Assembly: GCF_014647595.1 (NCBI RefSeq)
Contig: NZ_BMPM01000010.1
Span: 62,001-126,000 of the forward strand
Source: Paenarthrobacter histidinolovorans
Lineage (GTDB): Bacteria > Actinomycetota > Actinomycetes > Actinomycetales > Micrococcaceae
Direction: 5' to 3'
DNA length: 64,000 bases
The first letter of the stretch is position 1. Each line of letters starts with the position of its first letter. Below are positions 41,780-50,131 of this stretch, piece after piece. The notes below the pieces were generated by a model, which did not search any database, was not told the origin of the DNA, and worked only from the letters and a program-made list of their open reading frames with translations. The translations under genes were made by a program, and so were the position numbers.

Positions 41780-42610
41780 ATGCATGCCGGACGGGGAACC
41801 AGGAGTACGACGGCGATCACGGCCGCCTGCCTCGGTTTCGTGCTGTGGGCGGCCGGCTGCACCGCGGCCCCGGACGCTGCCACGTCACCTACCAGCAATC
41901 CGCTCCCCACGGTTTCCGTGCCGACGCCCCCGCCCGCCGCTCCCAGCACCCCGCCGGTGGCTTCTGCCCCGGCAACTGCAGTAACCCCGATGCCGGGCGT
42001 TCCCTCCGTCGCGGTTCCCGCCGCGCCACCCCCGGCCGCGAGTGCAGATCCTGCCCCCAGCGCCACTCCGGCCCCTTCATCCGCTGCACCCGGCAGCCCC
42101 GCGCCGAGCACAATCAAGCCGGTTCCCGTCGCCGAGCCTTCGCCTCAACCCGGCACCAGCGCCCCCGAACCGTCAGCGACGGCCACTGTGGTCCCGGTGG
42201 CTTCCGAAGATTCCGGCCCGGCGGTCTACTACGTCGCCATCGACGACGGCGGGGCGCGCGGCGTGCGGTTCGGCTGCAACGACAGCCTGGTTCCCGTGCG
42301 CGGGGCAGAAGTTCCTGGCGATCCGCTGTCCGTGGCCTTGGGGCGCTTGCTGGAAGGAGGCATGCCGGTGGACAGTGATGCGGCGCTCTACGATTCCCTG
42401 GCGGATTCGTCACTGACATTCCTGTCCGGCTACATGAGTGGATCCACAGTGGTGGTGAACCTTAGTGGATCACTGCGACCAGGCGGCGTCTGCGACATCC
42501 CGCGGATACAAGCCCAGCTGACCCACACTGTTGTGGCGGCCACGGGGGCGTCGCGGGCCGAGATCTACGTCAACGGCAGGACCCTCACGGAGGCGCTGAG
42601 CGTGCGATGA
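41780..42610 (+). CDS. Lipoprotein with a C-terminal GerMN-type domain
   Basis: This 276-residue protein has a signal with lipobox LWAAGC near residue 28, a long Pro/Ala/Ser linker (about residues 35-145) and a C-terminal domain of about 120 residues (VYYVAIDDGGARGVRFGCNDSLVPV, GDPLSVALGRLLEG, GSTVVVNLSG, QLTHTVVAATGASRAEIYVNG) that fits the GerMN fold. In spore formers this fold acts at the cell surface; here it is probably a cell-wall lipoprotein. Start uncertain: ATG 41780, GTG 41753 or TTG 41741. Confidence 0.8.
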   Translation: MHAGRGTRSTTAITAACLGFVLWAAGCTAAPDAATSPTSNPLPTVSVPTPPPAAPSTPPVASAPATAVTPMPGVPSVAVPAAPPPAASADPAPSATPAPSSAAPGSPAPSTIKPVPVAEPSPQPGTSAPEPSATATVVPVASEDSGPAVYYVAIDDGGARGVRFGCNDSLVPVRGAEVPGDPLSVALGRLLEGGMPVDSDAALYDSLADSSLTFLSGYMSGSTVVVNLSGSLRPGGVCDIPRIQAQLTHTVVAATGASRAEIYVNGRTLTEALSVR

Positions 42611-42627
42611 GGGAATGGCGGGAGCGG

Positions 42628-43167
42628 CTAGGCCGTCGCGATCGCCAGCACGCGCCTGAGGGCCCAGGCCACGCGCAACAACGCCAATACTGAGGCGAAC
42701 GTCAGCAGAAGCGCCACAGCCTCCGGAATCCACAGGCCCGTGGGCGCGTCTCCTTCAAGGACAACCGTCATCAACGCGGCAACCACCAGAAGGCCGAGGC
42801 CGGGAATGGCGAACAGGAACACCTCGCCGATCTGACGGCGGTGGGTGGCTGACAGCCTTTCCAGCGGGAGTTCGCGCTGGCCCGGTGCAGCCTTCTTCCC
42901 CAGCACATTGATCAGCATGGAGACACTCGTGAGGGTGAGCCCGGCCGTGGCGCCTGCCAGGGTGGCGAGGGTTTGGAACAAGGCCCGCCGCGCACCGGGA
43001 TCGACGCCCTCCAGCAGCAGAGGCCGACCGGTCACAGCGGCTATGCCCACCCAGAGGAGGACGACCAACCCAGCCCACAGGTAATCGGCCATAGGATGCA
43101 GCAGGAACCAACGCCACAACGGCCTGCGGCGGCCGGCGCGGTCAACATCAACCTCGTACAAGCTCAT
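42628..43167 (-). CDS. Four-segment membrane protein, partner of the upstream soluble protein (RexB/KwaA-like layout)
   Basis: This 179-residue protein has four hydrophobic segments: YLWAGLVVLLWVGIAAV, LATLAGATAGLTLTSVSMLIN, EVFLFAIPGLGLLVVAALMTVVL and AVALLLTFASVLALLRVAWAL. A basic loop between segments 2 and 3 contains ELPLERLSATHRRQIGE. ATG 43167 lies inside the end of the upstream gene (20-bp overlap), so the two are tightly coupled. No enzyme motif. A soluble sensor followed by a small four-segment protein recalls RexA-RexB and, in reverse order, Kiwa. Layout only; no sequence match is claimed. Confidence 0.75.
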   Translation of the reverse strand: MSLYEVDVDRAGRRRPLWRWFLLHPMADYLWAGLVVLLWVGIAAVTGRPLLLEGVDPGARRALFQTLATLAGATAGLTLTSVSMLINVLGKKAAPGQRELPLERLSATHRRQIGEVFLFAIPGLGLLVVAALMTVVLEGDAPTGLWIPEAVALLLTFASVLALLRVAWALRRVLAIATA

Positions 43168-44185
43168 GACCCGACCCATCCCGGGATTCCCCGGCTTCTT
43201 CGCCAACCCTGGCTGCGGCGAGAGCTGCACGCACGGTGGCCATTCCTCCTGCGACCAGGTCCGGTACGAGGCTGGAATCAGCGGCCCCCTTGACGTCCGG
43301 CAACGTCCTGGCGAAGAACGGCTCGTTGTCCCTGGCCTGCTTGTTGAGGATCGCAATGGCCTCGGCAGTGGACTTCTGCGGGTCATTGAAGACGTCCGGG
43401 TCCACCTCGATGTGCGAAATGAACCGTTCCTTCAGCAGGTCCACTACCTCGCGGTCACCGGTCAGGGAGTCTTTGCCCTCGGCAACCACGTAATCGAAAT
43501 GCTCCACGGAACCGGCCTGGCGGAAAAGATCGATCAGCCGCTGAATACGCGCCCTGATCCGCCGCTTGTCGTCGGCACTTCCTGCCCTGCCGACGCTCAG
43601 GGAAATCCGGAAAGTTCCTTGGTTCATCAGGCGCGAGGCACTGTCCAGAACATCAGCCCACTCGCCTTCCATGAGCTTTCCCGACAAGCGCTCAGCGGGC
43701 AGGGCAAACTCGAAACGGCTCACCTCCAGCCGGGCCAGGATTTCCTCAATGTCCTCCCGCACCACGGGCACCAGGACGGGCTCCAAGCCCAGCATCCCAT
43801 CCAGGTACTCCCCCATCCTGGACGCCCTGGGGCCATTTCCGCTGGTGAGCACAGCCATCACGTTGCGTTTGAGGAAGGCGAAGTAGGTGGTTTCAAGCAG
43901 ATGATCGCCAGGCGCCAGGGGCAACGGCTTGCGCCTGCCCAGCGCATCACCAACACTGGGGAGGTTGGTATCCCGGACCCGGTCGAGAAGCAGCACCGGG
44001 TAGGGCAAGGTTGCCACCGCCTGTGCAAGCAAAACTGTTCCGTCCGCACTGGTGAAATGCCTGTCCGTTCCGGCCTCCTGGGCCTTCTTCAGCACTTCAG
44101 CCACGCGACGGGCAGGAAACGGACGGCCGGGATCTGCTTCGTTCAATTGCTCGATCCGCCAGAACTGCACACTGCGCCGTGCCAT
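43148..44185 (-). CDS. Soluble protein of unknown family, candidate RexA/KwaB-like sensor
   Basis: This 345-residue soluble protein starts at ATG 44185 with GGGAGGG upstream. Visible stretches: MARRSVQFWRIEQLNE, ATLPYPVLLLDRVRDTNLPSV, TYFAFLKRNVMAVLTSGNGP, PVLVPVVREDIEEILARLEV, GTFRISLSVGRAG and VVDLLKERFISHIEVDPD. The order resembles the general plan of lambda RexA (a surface-type N-domain, a PLVRxxxxxDI-like middle, a paired alpha/beta C-domain, a late alternating LKERFISHIEV strand). I cannot name a family with certainty. It overlaps the membrane gene by 20 bp. Confidence 0.72.
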   Translation of the reverse strand: MARRSVQFWRIEQLNEADPGRPFPARRVAEVLKKAQEAGTDRHFTSADGTVLLAQAVATLPYPVLLLDRVRDTNLPSVGDALGRRKPLPLAPGDHLLETTYFAFLKRNVMAVLTSGNGPRASRMGEYLDGMLGLEPVLVPVVREDIEEILARLEVSRFEFALPAERLSGKLMEGEWADVLDSASRLMNQGTFRISLSVGRAGSADDKRRIRARIQRLIDLFRQAGSVEHFDYVVAEGKDSLTGDREVVDLLKERFISHIEVDPDVFNDPQKSTAEAIAILNKQARDNEPFFARTLPDVKGAADSSLVPDLVAGGMATVRAALAAARVGEEAGESRDGSGHELVRG

Positions 44186-44283
44186 GTGCCCTCCCTTCGC
44201 CGTATGCCTTCTTCCTGTTCCCAAAGTTATCGGTGAGGTCCGACATTAAAGCCGGGTGCCGTCGTCGTGCGTTTGGCCCCGCG

Positions 44284-45132
44284 TCACAGGCTGTATTTGG
44301 GGCCCTGTTCGAACAACGAATCCATTTCGTCGTGGCTGCGGGTGCCGGCCAGGCCGGCCCAATTTCCGTCGCCCAGGATCTCCTTGGCCACGCGCGCCAC
44401 CTTGGCGTACGCCGCTTTGGCTGTGTTGCCGCCGATGCTGACGCGGCGGACACCGACGTCGTGCAGTTCCAGGGGCGACGGCGCCCCAACGCCCGCCAGC
44501 GCATTGAGCGGCGCAGGGATCCGGCTGGAAAGCTGGTGCAGGACGTGGAGATCAACGACGCCGGGCACGAAGATCCCGCTGGCCCCCGCAGTGAGGTAGG
44601 ACTCGGCTCGACGGAGGGTTTCCTCGTAGGCCGTGTCCGGGAATTGGCCGGAAAGGTAGGTGTCGGTGCGGGCATTGATGAACAACGGAATGTCGCGTTC
44701 GTCCGCGACCAGGCGGATCAGTGCGATCCGACGGGATTGCTCGTCGATATCGGTGAGCGGCTCAGCACCCGAGTCTTCGATGTTGATCCCCACGGCCCCG
44801 GCGTCCAGGACGGCGTGGACCGTGGCCCTGAGCTCATCATCGGTTCGCCCGTAGCCCGTCTCGATGTCTGCCGTGACCGGCAAAGTGGTGGCACCCACTA
44901 CCCGGCCCAACGCAGCCATGGCCAAGCCCCACGGCACGTGGTCCCCGTCCCGAAAGCCCAGGCTCCAGGAGACGGCGGAGCTTGAGGTGGCGATCGCCGT
45001 CGCTCCGGCTTCCTGGACGACGCGGGCGGAGGCTGCGTCCCACACGTTCACCAACACGAGGGGATCGGGCCCGGCCTCGTGAAGTTTGTGGAATTGCTGG
45101 GCTTTGGTCACGGATCCTCGGTGCGCTGTCAT
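44284..45132 (-). CDS. PEP mutase/isocitrate lyase superfamily protein
   Basis: This 282-residue barrel enzyme has LVNVWDAASARVVQEAGATAIATSS, PVTADIETGYG with the metal-binding Asp-Glu pair, GAVGINIEDSG and FINARTDTYL, all standard for the PEP-mutase-like group. The KKCGH loop of true isocitrate or methylisocitrate lyases is absent, so it is probably a lyase or hydrolase of a 2-oxo or oxaloacetate-like compound. The ATG at 45132 is followed by AHRGSVTKAQQF. It is divergent from an aminotransferase gene. Confidence 0.85.
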   Translation of the reverse strand: MTAHRGSVTKAQQFHKLHEAGPDPLVLVNVWDAASARVVQEAGATAIATSSSAVSWSLGFRDGDHVPWGLAMAALGRVVGATTLPVTADIETGYGRTDDELRATVHAVLDAGAVGINIEDSGAEPLTDIDEQSRRIALIRLVADERDIPLFINARTDTYLSGQFPDTAYEETLRRAESYLTAGASGIFVPGVVDLHVLHQLSSRIPAPLNALAGVGAPSPLELHDVGVRRVSIGGNTAKAAYAKVARVAKEILGDGNWAGLAGTRSHDEMDSLFEQGPKYSL

Positions 45133-45237
45133 AGCTACATTCCAACCGCTCACACCCGTGGCGTAAAGCTTGGCCTGCAAACACGTGGCGGTTGTGAAAA
45201 CAAGTGTTGCCTCATTAGCAACATCGGGGAGTATCCT

Positions 45238-46551
45238 GTGACTGTGACCCACGAAACATTGGATGCCGGCGCAACACTGCCCGCTGAAGCCATCGACGCC
45301 ATTGAGCGGGCCGCCACGGCCGCTCACCCGCACGAGGAACTGTTCTCCGCGCGGGCCGCCAACATCAAGCAATCCGCCGTGCGCGATGTCTTCGACATCT
45401 CCATGCAGCCAGGGCTTGTCTCCCTCGCCGGCGGCAACCCGTACCTCCAGTCGCTGCCGCTGGAAAAGCTCGGCCAGACCGCAGCCCGGATCATCGCCGA
45501 AGAAGGCATGACCGCCCTGCAATACGGCGGCGGCCAGGGAACAGAAGAACTGCGCGCCCAGATCTGCGACATCATGGCCGCTGAAGGAATCACCAACGCC
45601 AGCCCCGAAAACATCGTCATCACGGCTGGATCCCAGTCGGCGCAGGACGTGGCCACCAAGGTCTTCTGCAACCCAGGGGATGTTGTCCTGGTGGAGAACC
45701 CCACTTATGTGGGCGCCCTGAACACGTTCGAGGCGTACCAAGTGCAGGTGGAACCTGTTAAAATGGACGACGACGGACTGGTGCCCGAGCTTCTTGAGGC
45801 CAGGATCGCGGCGCTCCAGTCAGAGGGCAAGAACATCAAGTTCCTCTACACGATCCCCAACTTCAACAACCCCTCCGGCATCACGCTGGCGCAGGAGCGC
45901 AGGCAGCGCATCGTCGACATATGCCGCGAGGCGAATATTATCGTTCTCGAGGACAACCCCTACGGGCTCTTGCGGTTCGACGGTCACCCCATTGCGCCAA
46001 TGCGGGCGGCAAACCCGGACGACGTCATCTACCTTGGGTCCTTCTCCAAGATCTTTGCCCCGGGGCTCCGCATCGGCTGGGCACTGGTTCCCGCCCATCT
46101 GCAACGGCGCTTCTACCTGGCCTCGGAAGCCGTGACGCTATGCCCGCCACCCCTGAACCAGATGCTCGTCTCGGCGTATCTGCGCGATTACGACTGGCAG
46201 GGCCAGATCGACACGTACCGGACGCTCTACTCCGAGCGTTGCGAGGCCCTTCTGTCCGCCCTGGATGAGTACATGCCCGCAGGGCTCTCATGGACCCGTC
46301 CGGCCGGCGGCTTCTTCGTGTGGGTCACCCTGCCCGAGGGCGTGGATACCTACCCGCTGCTCGGAAAGGCGATCGACGCCGGCGTCGTCTTCATTCCCGG
46401 GGCAGCTTTCTCCCCCGCCGACGGCCCCTCCAACAAACTGCGCCTCGCCTTCAGCGCGGTGCCGCCGGATACCATTGCCGAAGGCGTACGTCGCCTGGCG
46501 CCTGTCCTGGCAGAAGCCATCAAAGCCACCAATGAAGGAGCAGCACAATGA
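45238..46551 (+). CDS. PLP-dependent aminotransferase, class I/II (2-aminoadipate transaminase-like)
   Basis: This 437-residue fold-type I enzyme has ALQYGGGQGTEELR, VENPTYVGALNTF, PNFNNPSGITL, LEDNPYGLLRF and the PLP lysine in LGSFSKIFAPGLRIGW. These motifs fit the MocR-like/LysN group of aminotransferases, which act on aminoadipate, aromatic or branched amino acids. GTG 45238 was chosen for the GGGGAG six bases upstream. It is coupled by ATGA to a universal stress protein gene. Confidence 0.9.
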   Translation: MTVTHETLDAGATLPAEAIDAIERAATAAHPHEELFSARAANIKQSAVRDVFDISMQPGLVSLAGGNPYLQSLPLEKLGQTAARIIAEEGMTALQYGGGQGTEELRAQICDIMAAEGITNASPENIVITAGSQSAQDVATKVFCNPGDVVLVENPTYVGALNTFEAYQVQVEPVKMDDDGLVPELLEARIAALQSEGKNIKFLYTIPNFNNPSGITLAQERRQRIVDICREANIIVLEDNPYGLLRFDGHPIAPMRAANPDDVIYLGSFSKIFAPGLRIGWALVPAHLQRRFYLASEAVTLCPPPLNQMLVSAYLRDYDWQGQIDTYRTLYSERCEALLSALDEYMPAGLSWTRPAGGFFVWVTLPEGVDTYPLLGKAIDAGVVFIPGAAFSPADGPSNKLRLAFSAVPPDTIAEGVRRLAPVLAEAIKATNEGAAQ

Positions 46552-46976
46552 CCGGAGTTGTGATTGTCGGAGTCGACGGCAGCGAGACGGCGATGAGGGC
46601 GGCGCAGGCAGCACAACAGCTGGCGCTCGGCCTTGGAGCCAGCCTGCGCGTTGTCAGCGCCTTCGACAGCAACCGGACCGAGGTGGTTGAAATCGGCACG
46701 GACAAGTGGATCGTGTCCGACGCCGCCGAGGCCGAAACTGTGGCCCGAACCGTTGCCGAGCGACTCGCTCATGACGGACTCGAAGTGACCTACTCCGCAG
46801 CCCGCGGCAAGCCGGGCGAAGCCCTGGTCAAGGAAGCCGAAATGCATGATGCCCGCCTGATCGTCGTGGGCAACCGACGCATGCAGGGATTGGGCCGCGT
46901 CCTGGGCAGCGTGGCCAACACGGTAGCCCACACCGCCCCCTGCGATGTTTACATCGCCAAAACGGACCAGCCCTAA
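46548..46976 (+). CDS. Universal stress protein (UspA family)
   Basis: This 142-residue single-domain protein has VIVGVDGSETAMRAAQAAQQL at the start and the ATP-binding type end LIVVGNRRMQGLGRVLGSVANTVAHTAPCDVYIA. The G-2X-G-9X-G nucleotide motif is recognisable. It is translated together with the aminotransferase (ATGA overlap), an unusual pairing whose meaning is not evident. Confidence 0.93.
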   Translation: MTGVVIVGVDGSETAMRAAQAAQQLALGLGASLRVVSAFDSNRTEVVEIGTDKWIVSDAAEAETVARTVAERLAHDGLEVTYSAARGKPGEALVKEAEMHDARLIVVGNRRMQGLGRVLGSVANTVAHTAPCDVYIAKTDQP

Positions 46977-46993
46977 AGCGAGCTGAATCACTG

Positions 46994-47022
46994 CGCCGGG
47001 TGGGGAGACTCACCCGGCGTTT
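46994..47022 (+). terminator. Intrinsic terminator after the stress protein gene
   Basis: A perfect 9-bp stem CGCCGGGTG with an 8-base loop is followed by TTT. Confidence 0.75.
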
Positions 47023-47060
47023 GGCGCATTTCGGGCCGGACCGTAACCTGAACCGTTATA

Positions 47061-47108
47061 AAATCGAGATGCCCCCAATGGCGTGAGCCGCCATCCACTT
47101 CTCGATTT
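47061..47108 (+). promoter_or_regulatory. Structured 5 prime leader hairpin
   Basis: Outer arms AAATCGAGA (47061-47069) and TCTCGATTT (47100-47108) enclose a perfect inner hairpin ATGGCG-TGAGC-CGCCAT (47078-47094). AGGGGAA follows at 47110 and a TTG start at 47122. The hairpin therefore sits exactly before the ribosome site and could control it. Confidence 0.5.
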
Positions 47109-47121
47109 CAGGGGAAACTTC

Positions 47122-47460
47122 TTGCTTACCTTGCAGCCGCGCCAGCGCGTGGGCCACGACATCCTGCTTGCCCGCCACGGCAACACCATCAGCACCATGC
47201 GCTACGACCGCGCCAACAACCAGGTCATCGCGATGCTCGATGACGGCTCCTGGGACAGCGCCCCCAACATGATCACTCCCGGCCTTGAGATGCCCGAGAC
47301 CATCGGCAGCGTTTTCCGCAAGGACTGGCGCTTCCTCTCCCTGGCCTGCGTAGCGATGGTCACCGTAGCGGCCGTCGCCATGGGCATCAGCATTGAGCTG
47401 GCAAACAACATGTCGACGACGGAACTCCAGGCACTGCTGGTGAACTACCCGGCGTTCTAG
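47122..47460 (+). CDS. Small membrane protein with an N-terminal soluble domain
   Basis: This 112-residue protein has an N-terminal soluble domain (RVGHDILLARHGNTISTMRYDRANNQVIAMLDDGSW) and one membrane helix near residue 73 (LSLACVAMVTVAAVAMGISIEL). The TTG at 47122 has AGGGGAA upstream and lies after the leader hairpin; a GTG at 47083 lies inside the hairpin and is less likely. The gene end overlaps the convergent permease gene by four bases. Family not recognised. Confidence 0.6.
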   Translation: MLTLQPRQRVGHDILLARHGNTISTMRYDRANNQVIAMLDDGSWDSAPNMITPGLEMPETIGSVFRKDWRFLSLACVAMVTVAAVAMGISIELANNMSTTELQALLVNYPAF

Positions 47461-48806
47461 CCGAACTCAAGTGACTCCTGGACTCCGGGCCGCCTGCGGC
47501 GGACCAGGAGGATCGCCAGTCCCACGGCAAGCCAGGCCGCGCCGAGCAGGTAGGTAAACCACGCCAGGGATGTCCAGAGCCAGGCGATGGAGGCGAAACC
47601 CAGCACAGGCAGAACCAGGTTCCGCAGGGTCCCCCACGTGCCCCGCTTCCCCAGCTCGAAAAACAGGACCTTGATGGTTGCGAGGTTCACCACCGCGAAG
47701 GCAATCAAAGCCCCAAAGTTAATCATGTAGACCGCCTGTTCCAGGGTGATGAACAAGGCCACCAAAGACACCGCGGATACCAGCAGTGCAGCGACATGCG
47801 GTGTGCGGAAGCGCGGCTGAAGTCTCGCCAGCACTCCCGGCAGGATCCGGTCCCTGCCCATGGCATAGATGACCCGGCTGACGCTCATTTGGGCCGCAGT
47901 TCCACAGAGCACTAGTCCGCCGAGGTTCACCAGGACGAACACCACCATCAAGACGTCTCCCCCGGCGCGCTGCATGAGTTCGGTTCCGGCGGCATCGAGA
48001 TTCGCGATCGACCGCCAGTCAGGCGCGATCAAGCTTCCTGCCACGGAAAACAGCGTGTAGCCCAGGCCCGCGAAGAGCGTGGACAAAATGATGCCCCGCG
48101 GAACATCCCTCTTCGGATGGCGCGTTTCCTCTGAAAGAGTGGACACGCCGTCAAAGCCCAGAAAAGCGAACGCGACGATGGCGGCAGCAGCCATCACCGG
48201 CATCATTCCGCCCGCACCGGGGGTCAAGGGCCGGACGACGCTCTCCACCGTGAGGTCCGGAGCGTTCAGGACTGCCAGGACAACAAAGACCAGGATGACG
48301 AGCACCGAGGCGGCGACCACCGCAAGGTTCATTTTCTTGATCCACCCCACACCGATCACGCTGAACAGTCCGACCACCAGAAGACAGGCCAGCACTGCGA
48401 GCTGAGGCGGTATGCCCGGCACCAGGCTGTTGAGATACAGGCCGAAGAGCAGGAAGTTCACCATCGGGAGGAACAGGTAGTCAAGCATCATGGCCCAGCC
48501 CACCATGAAGCCAAACGGCTTGCCGAAAGCGCGGGAGGCGTAGGCATAGGCACCGCCCGTCACCGGAACGTGGCGTGCCATCTGACCGTAGCTGTGTGCC
48601 GTGAACATCATCGCCACCAGGGCCGCTACGTAGGCGGCCGGCAAATGCCCGTCGCTGATTTCGGTTCCGGCCCCGTACACCGCCACGACGGACAAGATGC
48701 CCATTGACGTCAGGCCGAAGGCAACCAACGAAGGCAGGCCAAGAACGCGCCTAAGCGTGGGTTGCGACGGCGGAGCTTCCAGTGCATTGGTAGACGGGGT
48801 GTGCAT
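47457..48806 (-). CDS. APC-family amino-acid/amine permease
   Basis: This 449-residue transporter with about 12 membrane segments starts RRVLGLPSLVAFGLTSMGILSVVAVYG and has PVTGGAYAYASRAFGKPFGFMVGW and AFLGFDGVSTLSEETRHPKRDVPR, typical of the APC superfamily. AGGAGG lies before the ATG. It is divergent from a cytosine-deaminase-like amidohydrolase, so it may import the amine or heterocycle that the enzyme acts on. Three inverted repeats lie between the two genes. Confidence 0.87.
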   Translation of the reverse strand: MHTPSTNALEAPPSQPTLRRVLGLPSLVAFGLTSMGILSVVAVYGAGTEISDGHLPAAYVAALVAMMFTAHSYGQMARHVPVTGGAYAYASRAFGKPFGFMVGWAMMLDYLFLPMVNFLLFGLYLNSLVPGIPPQLAVLACLLVVGLFSVIGVGWIKKMNLAVVAASVLVILVFVVLAVLNAPDLTVESVVRPLTPGAGGMMPVMAAAAIVAFAFLGFDGVSTLSEETRHPKRDVPRGIILSTLFAGLGYTLFSVAGSLIAPDWRSIANLDAAGTELMQRAGGDVLMVVFVLVNLGGLVLCGTAAQMSVSRVIYAMGRDRILPGVLARLQPRFRTPHVAALLVSAVSLVALFITLEQAVYMINFGALIAFAVVNLATIKVLFFELGKRGTWGTLRNLVLPVLGFASIAWLWTSLAWFTYLLGAAWLAVGLAILLVRRRRPGVQESLEFG

Positions 48807-48816
48807 GGTGCCTCCT

Positions 48817-48854
48817 TGATGCGATCCGCATCACATAAATGAATGGTGTTCATT
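48817..48854. promoter_or_regulatory. Two inverted repeats upstream of the permease
   Basis: TGATGCG-ATC-CGCATCA at 48817-48833 adjoins the permease ribosome site, and AATGAA-TGGTG-TTCATT lies at 48838-48854. Both are perfect. They are candidate operators or an RNA hairpin shielding the ribosome site. Confidence 0.5.
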
Positions 48855-48886
48855 AGATTAGGGGCAACGTTGGGTGTTGTACAGAG

Positions 48887-49003
48887 TTTGGTATTCCAAA
48901 ATCTATTTGGACCCCGGCTGACAGTCCGGTTTTGCTTGATCTGGGCGGCTTTTGTGTCCATCGGCACCGCGAAGTGGGATGGCGGTCTATCATTTGGTAT
49001 ACC
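48887..49003. promoter_or_regulatory. Paired TTTGGTAT operator-like sites before the amidohydrolase
   Basis: TTTGG-TATT-CCAAA at 48887-48900 is a perfect inverted repeat, and TTTGGTATACC at 48993-49003 shares its left half and contains the palindrome GGTATACC. The second site lies about 24 bp before the start codon. The form resembles GntR-type operators, but no such regulator gene is adjacent. Confidence 0.5.
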
Positions 49004-49026
49004 GATTGCCAATAAGGAGGACGATG

Positions 49027-50118
49027 ATGGCTGCACACCTGGCGCTGGAGGACCACTACGGAAACTCTTCCGACACTCAGCCCCTCTTAGTGACCCCCGG
49101 TTTCGTGGATGCGCACATCCACCCGGACAAGACCACGTGGGGCTCGCCCTGGCTTTCCCGCCGCGCGGCGGCCACCCTTGAGGACCTCATCAGCAACGAT
49201 TTGCGGGCGCAGCTCGCGTACCAGGACAGCGTGGAGGAATGCGCCTTCGCCCTTATGAGACAAGCCGTCCTCAGCGGAACCATGGCAATGCGCGCACACG
49301 TGGACGTGGCCACACAGATCGGGTTGCGCAATATCCATGGCGTCAGGGCAGCAGCTGAGAGGCTGGCTCCCTACCTGGACGTCCAGATCGTCGCGTTCCC
49401 GCAGTTCGGCCTTCTCAGCAATCAGGGCACGTTGGACCTTGTGGAAGCCTCCCTGTCCGAAGGGGCAGACCTTGTGGGCGGGATAGACCCCGCCTCACTG
49501 GATGGCGATCTCCACGGTCACCTGGACGCGGTCTTTGCACTGGCGAACAAGTATGGACGGGACGTGGACATACACCTCCACGATTCCGGCCCGGAGGGGC
49601 TCGCCCAGGTGCAGCTGATCGCAGAGCGGACGGTGGCGGAAGGAATGCAGGGCCGGGTCACCGTCGGCCACGGTTTTGCGCTCTGCGACCCTTCCCAACC
49701 AGGACTTGGAGCCGCCCTCGATGCCATGGCAACTGCCGGGATGTGGCTGGCTACCTGTGCACTCGGGGCAGACCCCGTCCCTGTCCTTGACCTCGTGGAG
49801 AAGCATGGGGTCCGGGTTGCCCTGGGCTCAGATGGCGTCCGTGATGCGTGGTCACCCTTCGGGTCCGGAAGCATGGTGGACCGCACCCATCTCCTGGGAT
49901 ACCGGACGGGAGCTTTGACCGATGCCGAGCTGGAGAGGTGCTTCCGGATCGCTACAGCCGATGGTGCAGAGCTGCTCGGGTCGGCAGCAGTTGCCGCGTT
50001 CTTCGGTCCCGGGTCAGCTGACCGGGTGGAATTCGCAGCCCACTCAATTCCAGAGTTGGTGGTGGACCGGCCTTCGCCGATGCGGGTGGTCCGGGCTGGA
50101 AAGACAGTGAGTCTGTAG
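49027..50118 (+). CDS. Amidohydrolase, cytosine deaminase-like
   Basis: This 363-residue enzyme has the metal-binding start TPGFVDAHIHPDKT, the central HVDVATQIGLRNI, HLHDSGPEGLAQ, VTVGHGFALCD and LGSDGVRDAWSPFG, which match the cytosine deaminase group. AGGAGG lies six bases before the second of two ATGs, so 49027 is preferred. The N-terminal beta-sandwich part is only about 25 residues. Substrate may be a pyrimidine, triazine or similar ring; it is not fixed by the sequence. Confidence 0.87.
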   Translation: MAAHLALEDHYGNSSDTQPLLVTPGFVDAHIHPDKTTWGSPWLSRRAAATLEDLISNDLRAQLAYQDSVEECAFALMRQAVLSGTMAMRAHVDVATQIGLRNIHGVRAAAERLAPYLDVQIVAFPQFGLLSNQGTLDLVEASLSEGADLVGGIDPASLDGDLHGHLDAVFALANKYGRDVDIHLHDSGPEGLAQVQLIAERTVAEGMQGRVTVGHGFALCDPSQPGLGAALDAMATAGMWLATCALGADPVPVLDLVEKHGVRVALGSDGVRDAWSPFGSGSMVDRTHLLGYRTGALTDAELERCFRIATADGAELLGSAAVAAFFGPGSADRVEFAAHSIPELVVDRPSPMRVVRAGKTVSL

Positions 50119-50131
50119 GCCCGCACACTCG

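Noticed and set aside
44284..45741. Extended 485-codon form of the PEP mutase-like gene
   Set aside because: The extra N-terminal 200 codons run antisense to the divergent aminotransferase gene; the family start fits ATG 45132.
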